Source of the DNA: Candidatus Omnitrophota bacterium
GTDB taxonomy: Bacteria; Omnitrophota; Gorgyraeia; Gygaellales; Profunditerraquicolaceae
Length of the DNA stretch: 13,107 nt
Assembly (NCBI GenBank): GCA_018818365.1
Contig: JAHISH010000157.1
Coordinates: 1-13,107, forward strand
Direction: 5' to 3'
The notes under the pieces are model-generated. The model did no database searches, was not told where the DNA came from, and was given only the letters and a program-made list of their open reading frames with translations. This document shows positions 6,167-13,107 of the stretch, piece after piece. The translations under genes and the position numbers were made by a program. Numbering within the stretch: position 1 is the stretch's first letter; every line of letters starts with the position of its first letter.

Positions 6167-9043
6167 ATGAAATTAGCATTTCTCCAAGCACCTGCCTGGG
6201 GCAGGGATTGTCCGCCGTATACTATGTGTTACTTTGCTTCTCTTGTTCGGCAAAAGGGGCATGAGGCGCTGCTTGTCGATTTTAACAATACCTTGTATCA
6301 CACAAGTCCCGAGGAACTTAAGAAAATGTGGGATGATAAGGATTATTATTCCTACTGGGAAGATCAAGAGACGGTGAATCGGCTCCTTGAGGCAAACAGC
6401 CAAATGGTGGATTTTTGTGTGGATAAGATCATTAGGTCAGGCGCGGGTATTATTGGTTTTACCGTACATTTCAGCTCTTCCTGGGCCAGCCTTGCGTTGG
6501 CACGAAAGATCAAAGAGCGCGATAAGACGCGTATTATCGTTTTCGGCGGCCCGGATTGTGCGCGCCAACTGCGCGGCGACTATTATATCCGGCAGGAGTG
6601 CGTTGATATTGTCGTGCATGGGGAAGGAGAAAAGCCGCTTTTAGAGATCATTGAGAAGGCCCAGAAGCAAGAGCGGATTGAAGAAATAAAAGGGGGGTTG
6701 GTCCTTAAAGACGGGAAAATCATCGAGGGGGGATATCTTCCCGGTATCGAAGACCTTGATACGCTTCCAATCCCTGATTACTCCGATTTCAAAGAAGATA
6801 TAGATCTTCGTTTATATCGGGAGCCGCACCGGTTGGATATTTTCGACAGTCATAGTTGTCCTACTCATTGTCATTTCTGCAGCGAATGGCAATTCTGGGG
6901 GAAGTTCCGTTCTAAATCCGGGGAGAGAATATTCGAAGAGGTACGCACCCATATGGCTCGTTTTCCCCAGGTTAATTATTTCTACTTTATCGGGTCACTT
7001 GTTAATGGTGACATAAGTGCGCTGGAGGAATTCTGTGACCTAGTGACTCAAAGCGCTCTTAAGATCACGTGGGCAGGACAGGCGGTAATCCGCCAGGAGA
7101 TGACTCCTGCGTTGCTTGGGAAGATGAAGGATTCGGGATGCAGTTGGCTTGGGTATGGTATTGAAAGCGGTTCGCCGCGCCTTTTGGAGCGCGTGAATAA
7201 AAAGTTTTCTTTAGAAGAAGCTGCCAGGGTTTTACGGGATACCAAGGCTGCCGGTATTTCCACCCAGGCGAATTTTATGTTTGGGATTCCGGGAGAGACA
7301 AAAGAGGATTTCCAGGGGACTCTGGATTTCTTAAAGAAGAATTATGCTTCGATGGATAGCATCCTTGCCAGCCAGTCTTTCTGCGTGATCGATAAGGGGA
7401 CCTATCTCTATAATTTCCCCACTACCTTTGGAATTGTAGGAAGGGACCACAATATTTTCTGGGAGTCTAATAACGGCCAGAATAATTTCGCCGAACGATT
7501 CCGCCGCTACGAAGAATTCTGTCAACTTGCGCTTTCGCTGGGTATCCCTGAGACCTCGGGGGTGCTGCGTGAAAAACCTGATAAGTGGATGTTCTTAGGA
7601 GACTATTATGCGTACCGGCGTGATTATAGAAGAGCCTTGGAAAATTATCTTAAAGATAAAAGGCCTCAGGGAAAGAATCGTTCTGCGCGGGCAAAGATAA
7701 GTACCTGTTACGAAGAGCTAGGAGAGTACTCTTGTGCCTCGCAGGTCTTAGAGGAGAGCTTGAAGACCACTCCTCTTCAGGCGCACAACGGTCTTTCTGA
7801 TGAGCGTATTAGACAAAGAGTAGCGTTTTTGACGGATCTCAATGGTTATATCAAAGGGGAGAAGCCTATTCTGAACTATAATGTCCTTGAGAGCCAGATG
7901 GTGGCAAGGGTTCTTATGTTTTACGCTAAGAATAACTTCAAGGGTATTGATCTGGAGAAGATACTTGCGGATTTGGAGTGCACTGATTCACAGCGATCAA
8001 TGGCCAGGGCTTTGTATTCCCATGGTCTTTGGGAGAAATTGGCCAATTATTTGTTAGTTGACCTGCAGAAAAAAAGAAAAGAAACGTTTCTCTGCGGCTA
8101 TCCGTATTGGTTGATCATGGATCCTTCTAATCTCTGTAATCTATCGTGTCCGTTCTGTCCTACGGGACAAAAGAGACAGTCGCGCACGCAAAGGAATCTT
8201 GACTTTAACGATTTCAGAAAGATCGTCGATGTGTTAGGCCCCTATTTGATTCATATCGATCTAGTCAATTGGGGGGAGCCGCTACTAAACGAAAAATTGT
8301 TCCAAATGATCACCTACGCCAAACAATATCGGTGTGATATCAAGATCGATACGAATCTTAATCTCTTGACCAAAGACGGCGCAGAACGACTGGTATTGTC
8401 AGGGTTAGATAAGATTGTCGTCTCATTGGATGGCCTCGCCCCCCAGACCTACGCCCGATATCGCCGAGGCGGAGATTTTCAGAAGGTGATGGATAACCTC
8501 AAACTTCTTATTGCCACGCGTACGAAAATGCAGAGTAAAAAGCCGTACATCACTTGGCAGTTCTTGGTCTTCAGGCATAACGAACATGAAATCCAGCAGG
8601 CCAGGGAATTAGGAGAAAAATTAGGGGTGGACCATGTAGGGATTACGAAGGCTTTTATCGGAGACAAGGAGTGGATCCCCTTAAATCCGGAATACAGTAA
8701 TTATAAGAGCGATGAGATTGACCGTCCTGATACCACGCGCGAACACTTTAAAGCTTGCGAAGAAACTTTTTGCGCGTGGCCATGGGAGGCAATTGCGGTT
8801 AACAGTAATGCATCTATTTCCGCGTGTTGTTCGGTTGAAGACGAGAAGAATGACTTCGGGTTCTTTTTTGATAAGCCGTTTGCACAGTGGTGGAATTCCG
8901 ACGAGTATAGGATCGCGCGGGAATATATCCGTGATAAAGACCCGGGGGCCGCGTACGCCCCGCATATCTGCGTGAACTGCGCTCACTTAGGACTGATTAA
9001 TGTGGATGTAATGTCGTGCCATTCGTTTTTTGACGCGTTATAA
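6167..9043 (+). CDS. B12-binding-like radical SAM protein fused to a second radical SAM/SPASM domain
   Basis: ATG follows the upstream TAA by 2 bp, and MKLAFLQAP is a normal opening strand for this family, supporting the start (958 aa). Residues about 1-180 form a B12-binding-like Rossmann domain with the usual GGPD and HGEGE motifs, but the loop after strand 1 reads QAPAWGRDCPP and lacks the DxHxxG cobalamin-histidine motif. Residues about 220-460 are a radical SAM core with C231, C235, C238 and GIESGS. From W474 to about 560 there is a TPR-like helical stretch (GDYYAYRRDYRRALENYL). From about 640 a second radical SAM domain has C657, C661, C664, NWGEPL as its GGEP equivalent, and SPASM-like cysteines C864, C869, C887, C888, C935, C938. 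It is probably a soluble tailoring enzyme translated by coupling with the giant gene. The gene beginning at 11166 is its paralog. Substrate unknown. Confidence 0.92.
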   Translation: MKLAFLQAPAWGRDCPPYTMCYFASLVRQKGHEALLVDFNNTLYHTSPEELKKMWDDKDYYSYWEDQETVNRLLEANSQMVDFCVDKIIRSGAGIIGFTVHFSSSWASLALARKIKERDKTRIIVFGGPDCARQLRGDYYIRQECVDIVVHGEGEKPLLEIIEKAQKQERIEEIKGGLVLKDGKIIEGGYLPGIEDLDTLPIPDYSDFKEDIDLRLYREPHRLDIFDSHSCPTHCHFCSEWQFWGKFRSKSGERIFEEVRTHMARFPQVNYFYFIGSLVNGDISALEEFCDLVTQSALKITWAGQAVIRQEMTPALLGKMKDSGCSWLGYGIESGSPRLLERVNKKFSLEEAARVLRDTKAAGISTQANFMFGIPGETKEDFQGTLDFLKKNYASMDSILASQSFCVIDKGTYLYNFPTTFGIVGRDHNIFWESNNGQNNFAERFRRYEEFCQLALSLGIPETSGVLREKPDKWMFLGDYYAYRRDYRRALENYLKDKRPQGKNRSARAKISTCYEELGEYSCASQVLEESLKTTPLQAHNGLSDERIRQRVAFLTDLNGYIKGEKPILNYNVLESQMVARVLMFYAKNNFKGIDLEKILADLECTDSQRSMARALYSHGLWEKLANYLLVDLQKKRKETFLCGYPYWLIMDPSNLCNLSCPFCPTGQKRQSRTQRNLDFNDFRKIVDVLGPYLIHIDLVNWGEPLLNEKLFQMITYAKQYRCDIKIDTNLNLLTKDGAERLVLSGLDKIVVSLDGLAPQTYARYRRGGDFQKVMDNLKLLIATRTKMQSKKPYITWQFLVFRHNEHEIQQARELGEKLGVDHVGITKAFIGDKEWIPLNPEYSNYKSDEIDRPDTTREHFKACEETFCAWPWEAIAVNSNASISACCSVEDEKNDFGFFFDKPFAQWWNSDEYRIAREYIRDKDPGAAYAPHICVNCAHLGLINVDVMSCHSFFDAL

Positions 9044-9046
9044 GTT

Positions 9047-10114
9047 ATGCAAGGGGCGATAGAGGATAATATCCGTTTGAATCAAGAAGAATTCGACGCT
9101 GCCAGGGGTACGCTTAGTTCCACTCCCGAAGGGATCGGTATCGGCGCGCATTACCGCTGTAACGGCCAATGCGTGTTTTGCCTCGGAGGCAAAGAGGATT
9201 TTTTTTCTCTGCGCCGCTACCAGGAGTTCTTTGAACCAAAATTAGGCGAGGCGATACGGCATGCCCGCTATGTCAATTTCTGCGGGTTCGGAGAATTACT
9301 GTTCCTTCCCGAGATCGAGGAATTCCTGTCCTACGTCAACGCCACGATCCCCCAGGTGAACAAGATCTATACCACTAATGGCACTCCTTTGGCTAATAGA
9401 GCGGTCGTGCGCCTGCTGACCGAGTCAAAGTCGGTGGTGGAAATATCCTTGCACGCTTCGACAGCTGCGTTGCATCAAAGGATCACAGGATTGCGTAATT
9501 TTGATGCGATCCAGGCTTCTATTAAAGATTTGATCGCGCGGCGCGTAACGTATGGGTATCCGACGGTAAGCCTGGTCTTTCTTATTCATACGCTGAATAT
9601 CGAGGATCTTCCCGATTTCGTCACCTATGCGGCCTCACTGGGGGTAGATGAAGTAATTGCCAATTACCTGACGATTTTCAAGAAGGAACATATACCGTTC
9701 TCATGTTTCTTCGAGCAGGATAAGACCGTTTTTTCTATGGCGGAAGCAGAATCGCGGGCACGGTCACTGGGCATGGCGTTCCGCATGCCCCCCCGGTTTC
9801 AAGAGCGCGCAGGACTACAAGAGAAGACCCGTTGCAGTGACCCCTGGAAATATTGTTACATAGAGAACGAAGGCAGGGTGTATCCATGTTGCTACGCCGG
9901 CGAAAGCGTCGGACAGTTGGAAGATACGGCTTTTACGGATATCTGGAACGGCCAGGGCTATCAAGAGCTGCGCCGTTCCTGGATGGAAGGCCCTGTGCAC
10001 GAATGGTGCAGGTACTGTATGCGTTATGCGAAGGATAATGTTAATGATCTGTGTGCGCATATCAATGCCAGGCCCGGTTTCCGCGAGGAGATAATACGCA
10101 ATCTTTCAAAATGA
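9047..10114 (+). CDS. Radical SAM/SPASM protein
   Basis: This 355-aa protein starts at ATG 9047, 3 bp after the previous stop, without a clear Shine-Dalgarno site. The SAM-cluster motif is CNGQCVFC (C38, C42, C45); CGFGELLF replaces GGEP, and ISLHAS and NIEDLP follow. The C-terminal cysteines in RCSDPW, YPCCYAGE and WCRYC fit an auxiliary Fe-S-binding SPASM or shortened SPASM domain. The length is normal for a single-domain member. It is homologous end to end with the last domain of the giant gene (about 5130-6164). Chemistry on a peptide or glycan-linked substrate is possible for the family, but nothing in the window identifies the target. Confidence 0.92.
   Translation: MQGAIEDNIRLNQEEFDAARGTLSSTPEGIGIGAHYRCNGQCVFCLGGKEDFFSLRRYQEFFEPKLGEAIRHARYVNFCGFGELLFLPEIEEFLSYVNATIPQVNKIYTTNGTPLANRAVVRLLTESKSVVEISLHASTAALHQRITGLRNFDAIQASIKDLIARRVTYGYPTVSLVFLIHTLNIEDLPDFVTYAASLGVDEVIANYLTIFKKEHIPFSCFFEQDKTVFSMAEAESRARSLGMAFRMPPRFQERAGLQEKTRCSDPWKYCYIENEGRVYPCCYAGESVGQLEDTAFTDIWNGQGYQELRRSWMEGPVHEWCRYCMRYAKDNVNDLCAHINARPGFREEIIRNLSK
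10111..10114 (+). other. ATGA stop/start overlap
   Basis: The start of the SGNH gene and the stop of the radical SAM gene share ATGA. The nearest purine-rich Shine-Dalgarno-like stretch (GAGGAG at about 10084-10089) is too far upstream for a standard site, so translational coupling is the likely mode of initiation. Confidence 0.85.
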
Positions 10115-11169
10115 GAAACTTTATTAAAAGACCTTTGTTTATTGTTTCTGCAATTGCTCTCGGGATTCTTGCTTCATTGATTCTGGGGGAGCTGATATTG
10201 CGTTTTAATCCGCATCCAATCTTTTCCCGAAAGGTTGATTTTCACTATACGTACTGGGATGCGCTCGGGCAAAGGGGTGTTGCCGAAATGGGAAGTTTGC
10301 GGCCTTCATCTCTTTTGGGGTATGAGCATGTGCCTTTTCAGTATAGCGTAGGTCTGCGGATTAATTCCTTTGGAATGGTGGGGAAAGAGTACCCGATTGA
10401 AAAGCAACCGGATACTTTTCGCATCCTTCTCCTCGGTGATTCTATCGCTGCGCAGAATGGGATTAGAGAGTTCCTTGAGGAGCGTTTGAATACAGGGTTT
10501 TCGACCGATCAAAAATTCCAAATTTGGAATGCAGGGGTAGGCAGTTACGATGTGCGGCGTTATTATCTTTACCTTGCGCATAAAGGAATACACTATGACC
10601 CGGATATGGCCATGATCTTCTTCTGGCTCAATGATTTTGACCTTAATACCTTTGTGTATTATCAGGATGCAAGAGGGATAGTTCGTTTTGATTTGCCGTT
10701 TCGTCACTTAGCAGGGTCCTTTTTATTACACCCTGTTCTTATTAAACACTCTTATCTCTGGCGTTTTTTAATGGCTCGAGTGGAGTATATGGTATCCCGA
10801 TTAAAAGGCCAGAAACGATTCTTCTTGGAAGAAGAGAATGGGCGCTTTTATCTGCGTAAGATTCAAGAACTCTGTCAGCAACGGGGTATCCCGCTGTACG
10901 CGGTGGTCTTTGGAGATCTTAAGCCATGGGCAGAGTATAAGAAGTATGAGCAAGAACAATATGCGACTCTCTGTGGTGTGCTGCGAGAACTCAATATTCC
11001 GTTTCTTGAGATATATACGCATATCCCAGAGGAGAATCTGTGCGGATTAAAAAAATATCCTGCTGATGACATACATCCGTCAAGAGAGGGAGAGAATCTC
11101 ATTGCCGACGTTATCTATAATTGGCTGCATACTACGCAAAATAGTTTACACGTACCATTGCCGAAATGA
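10111..11169 (+). CDS. Membrane-anchored SGNH/GDSL hydrolase-like protein
   Basis: The start chosen is ATG 10111, overlapping the previous stop as ATGA; it gives 352 aa beginning MRNFIKR and an immediate transmembrane anchor at about residues 8-29. An in-frame ATG at 10051 would add 20 polar residues lying inside the previous gene and is less likely. SGNH blocks are visible: LLLGDSIA with the nucleophile S111, NAGVGSYD with G142/G144, WLNDFD with N174, and DDIHPS with D319 and H322. The family includes esterases and carbohydrate O-acetyl or acyl-transfer enzymes, and the anchored form is common in exopolysaccharide loci. The likely place of action is outside the cytoplasmic membrane. Removal or transfer of an acyl group on the locus's glycan is inferred from context. 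Confidence 0.88.
   Translation: MRNFIKRPLFIVSAIALGILASLILGELILRFNPHPIFSRKVDFHYTYWDALGQRGVAEMGSLRPSSLLGYEHVPFQYSVGLRINSFGMVGKEYPIEKQPDTFRILLLGDSIAAQNGIREFLEERLNTGFSTDQKFQIWNAGVGSYDVRRYYLYLAHKGIHYDPDMAMIFFWLNDFDLNTFVYYQDARGIVRFDLPFRHLAGSFLLHPVLIKHSYLWRFLMARVEYMVSRLKGQKRFFLEEENGRFYLRKIQELCQQRGIPLYAVVFGDLKPWAEYKKYEQEQYATLCGVLRELNIPFLEIYTHIPEENLCGLKKYPADDIHPSREGENLIADVIYNWLHTTQNSLHVPLPK
11166..11169 (+). other. ATGA stop/start overlap
   Basis: The start of the last gene overlaps the stop of the SGNH gene. No ribosome-binding site is seen in the 20 bases upstream, again pointing to translational coupling within one transcript. Confidence 0.85.
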
Positions 11170-13107
11170 AGATTGCATTAATCCAATGCCCCTTATGGGG
11201 GACGTATGAACCACCGATGGCCCTGGCGCAACTTTCTTCCTGTCTAAAGAAGGCAGGGCACCAGGTGCGTACCTGGGATTTGAATATTAAGCTGTATTTA
11301 GAGCGAACCGCGGAATTTAAAAACTTCTGGGCTTGGGAGCAGGGTGATTTCTGGTACCGTAAAGAGCAGGTCTCTGATTATATAAATAAGCACGCCGATC
11401 AGATAGATCGATATATCGCGCAGATTATTGATGAAGAGATTGAGTTAGCGGCATTCTCGGTCAATACCGCGTCTCTTTATATGAGCAATGAGGTCGCACG
11501 CAGGCTAAAAGTTAAGAATAGCGATATGACCATTATCTACGGTGGGCCGCTCTTCTTAAATAAGAATTACCTGGCAGAGGTTTTATCCGGCAATCTGGTG
11601 GATCGTGTGGTTGCGGGAGAGGGAGAGCGTACCTTGATTGCTTTAGCGGATGCGTTGAGTATTGCGCAAGAGGATACTACCGTACCCGGGATTGCCTACC
11701 GTATGAACGGCTCTCTTGTGGTGAATGATCCTGCGCCAGGCATAGATCTTGATGCTCTGCCGTTTTTGGATTTTAGCGATATGCCTCTTACTGATTATGA
11801 TGATGCAAAACATATCTCATTCATGGCCAGCCGCGGCTGTATCCGCAGGTGCTATTTTTGCAGCGATGCCCCGTGTTGGCCAGGGTACCGCGCTATGAGC
11901 GGCAAACGTGTTTTTGAAGAAATTGCCTATCACAAGGCCAGGTATCCGGATTTGGGACATATTAAATTCCTCGATTTAGAGTTTAACGGGAATATGCGTT
12001 CCTTAGAAGAATTCTGTGATTATATGATCAAGAACCCGCTATATATTTATTGGAGCGCGAATATGGTGGTGCGCCCTGAGATGACCCCGAAGGTAATCGA
12101 AAAGATGGCGCGCGCGGGGTGTGAACATATCATTTTCGGTATTGAGTCCGGATCGGAACCTCTCTTGAAGCGGATGAATAAGCTTTATCGGATGCATGAT
12201 GCGGACAGAATTATCCGCGATATGCACCGCGCAGGCATCTGTGTGACCGCGAATTTTATGTTTGGATTTCCCACCGAGACAGAAGATGATTTCTTACGTA
12301 CCCTTGATTTCTTAACGCGTAACGGGAAATTCTTAAGCCGTGTGTATCCTAGCAGAACTTATTTTGCGCTTGAAGAATTGAGCCCCATCTGCGACCAGCC
12401 GGAAGCGTTCGGGGTGATCCCGGGAAAATCACATCTATTCTGGGAGAGTAAGGATGGCACTAATACGTATCCCTTACGCATGGACCGTTGCCGTAGATTC
12501 TGCGAGTTAGCATTATCCTTAGGGGTAGAGGTGGGCGCGGGGGTACAAACTTCGGTATTGCAGGACGAGTGGTTTAATCTGGCGCACTATTATCAGACCC
12601 AAGAAGAATACCCTAAGGCGGTAGAGAATCTTCTGCGTTATTTTTCCATGGATAGCCGTAATGAGGTGGTGAATAATCAACTATTCGCCTACGCCCAAAA
12701 GGTAAAGGAAGATTCTCTCAAGGTAGATCCTTCTGTTGCCGAACAGCTTCGGGGGGCAGTAGAGAAGATAGAGAATCCTGTGTCGCCTGAGACATCCGAT
12801 ACCTGTACGGTGACCAGACTTGATAACGGAGAAAACGACTATCTGCTCAAGATGAAGATAAAAAATCTTCGAAATCTTATCGACTCAAGGGAGTATACCG
12901 AGCAGACCAGGAATACGTTTCTGCCTGTGGTAAACGGCCTGATTACCTTGATGAAAGAAAACCGCGGTTTTGCGATGCAGGAGATTCCGCAGGAGTATTC
13001 TGAGGTGATGCGTACGATCGCAAGGAAAAATGCGTTCCTGAATGATTTTGAGTTCAGTAAAGGGAGGTCTCATCTTTTGTCGTTTCCTCCTCGGTACTTT
13101 CTGCAAT
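11166..13107 (+). CDS. B12-binding-like radical SAM protein (3' partial), paralog of the 6167-9043 gene
   Basis: ATG 11166 overlaps the previous TGA (ATGA) and the frame stays open for 647 codons to the right edge. Residues 1 to about 160 are B12-binding-like: MKIALIQCPLWG then PP, IYGGPL and VAGEGER, again without DxHxxG. The radical SAM core has C225, C229, C232 (CIRRCYFC), IIFGIESGSEPLLKRMN and FMFGFPTETEDDF. A TPR-like helical segment starts near W469 (YYQTQEEYPKAVENLL), matching W474 of the earlier gene, and is followed by a helical linker. The last visible residues, FPPRYFLQ (640-647), align with YPYWLIMD just before the second cysteine motif of the paralog, so a second radical SAM/SPASM domain probably begins right after the window edge. 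Confidence 0.9.
   Translation, partial: MKIALIQCPLWGTYEPPMALAQLSSCLKKAGHQVRTWDLNIKLYLERTAEFKNFWAWEQGDFWYRKEQVSDYINKHADQIDRYIAQIIDEEIELAAFSVNTASLYMSNEVARRLKVKNSDMTIIYGGPLFLNKNYLAEVLSGNLVDRVVAGEGERTLIALADALSIAQEDTTVPGIAYRMNGSLVVNDPAPGIDLDALPFLDFSDMPLTDYDDAKHISFMASRGCIRRCYFCSDAPCWPGYRAMSGKRVFEEIAYHKARYPDLGHIKFLDLEFNGNMRSLEEFCDYMIKNPLYIYWSANMVVRPEMTPKVIEKMARAGCEHIIFGIESGSEPLLKRMNKLYRMHDADRIIRDMHRAGICVTANFMFGFPTETEDDFLRTLDFLTRNGKFLSRVYPSRTYFALEELSPICDQPEAFGVIPGKSHLFWESKDGTNTYPLRMDRCRRFCELALSLGVEVGAGVQTSVLQDEWFNLAHYYQTQEEYPKAVENLLRYFSMDSRNEVVNNQLFAYAQKVKEDSLKVDPSVAEQLRGAVEKIENPVSPETSDTCTVTRLDNGENDYLLKMKIKNLRNLIDSREYTEQTRNTFLPVVNGLITLMKENRGFAMQEIPQEYSEVMRTIARKNAFLNDFEFSKGRSHLLSFPPRYFLQ

Noticed and set aside
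10051..10110. Upstream in-frame ATG at 10051 for the SGNH gene
   Set aside because: It would add 20 residues encoded wholly inside the preceding gene and push the membrane anchor inward; the ATGA-coupled start at 10111 matches the junction style of the next gene.
6162..11169. Small precursor peptide gene, terminator or promoter at the gene junctions
   Set aside because: The junctions are only 2-3 bp or overlap by 4 bp, so there is no room for such elements.
1..13107. tRNA, rRNA, CRISPR array, insertion sequence or attachment site
   Set aside because: No short regularly spaced repeats with unique spacers, no transposase motifs, no terminal inverted repeats and no tRNA-like cloverleaf were noticed; the whole window is accounted for by coding sequence.

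Overview
The window is coding from edge to edge on the + strand. It holds part of one tightly packed operon: five genes in order, with junctions of 2 bp, 3 bp, a 4-base ATGA overlap and another ATGA overlap. No promoter, terminator, RNA gene, insertion sequence or CRISPR array is visible. Both end genes run off the window.

Layout. (1) Positions 1-6164 hold the 3' part of a giant multidomain protein: a long repeat-built coiled coil, a hydrophobic membrane segment, a family-2-like glycosyltransferase, a family-4-like glycosyltransferase, an acidic/proline linker, a radical SAM/SPASM domain and a second, different radical SAM/SPASM domain. (2) Positions 6167-9043 encode a 958-aa protein joining a B12-binding-like domain, a radical SAM domain, a TPR-like helical linker and a second radical SAM/SPASM domain. 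(3) Positions 9047-10114 encode a stand-alone radical SAM/SPASM protein, paralogous to the last domain of gene 1. (4) Positions 10111-11169 encode a membrane-anchored SGNH/GDSL hydrolase-like protein. (5) Positions 11166 to the right edge encode a paralog of gene 2, cut off just before its expected second radical SAM domain.

How the genes may work together. Six complete CxxxCxxC radical SAM motifs are visible, spread over four proteins, with two glycosyltransferase domains and one probable esterase or acyl-transfer enzyme. The simplest reading is a cell-envelope or exopolysaccharide assembly and modification locus in which radical SAM enzymes modify a glycan, lipid carrier or peptide. No RiPP precursor gene lies inside the window, so the substrate is unknown. 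The locus looks partly built by duplication: the pair (stand-alone-type radical SAM, then B12-like radical SAM) appears twice, at about 5100-9043 and again at 9047-13107, with the SGNH gene between the members of the second copy.

Organism. This is bacterial DNA with the standard code (TGA is used as a stop), moderate GC (mid-40s to about 50 % by eye), weak or absent Shine-Dalgarno sites at coupled junctions, and very long fused genes rich in radical SAM domains. Giant genes and abundant B12-type radical SAM proteins fit uncultured anaerobic lineages such as Omnitrophota or other PVC-related candidate phyla. That is a low-confidence inference from gene style, not from any marker gene.
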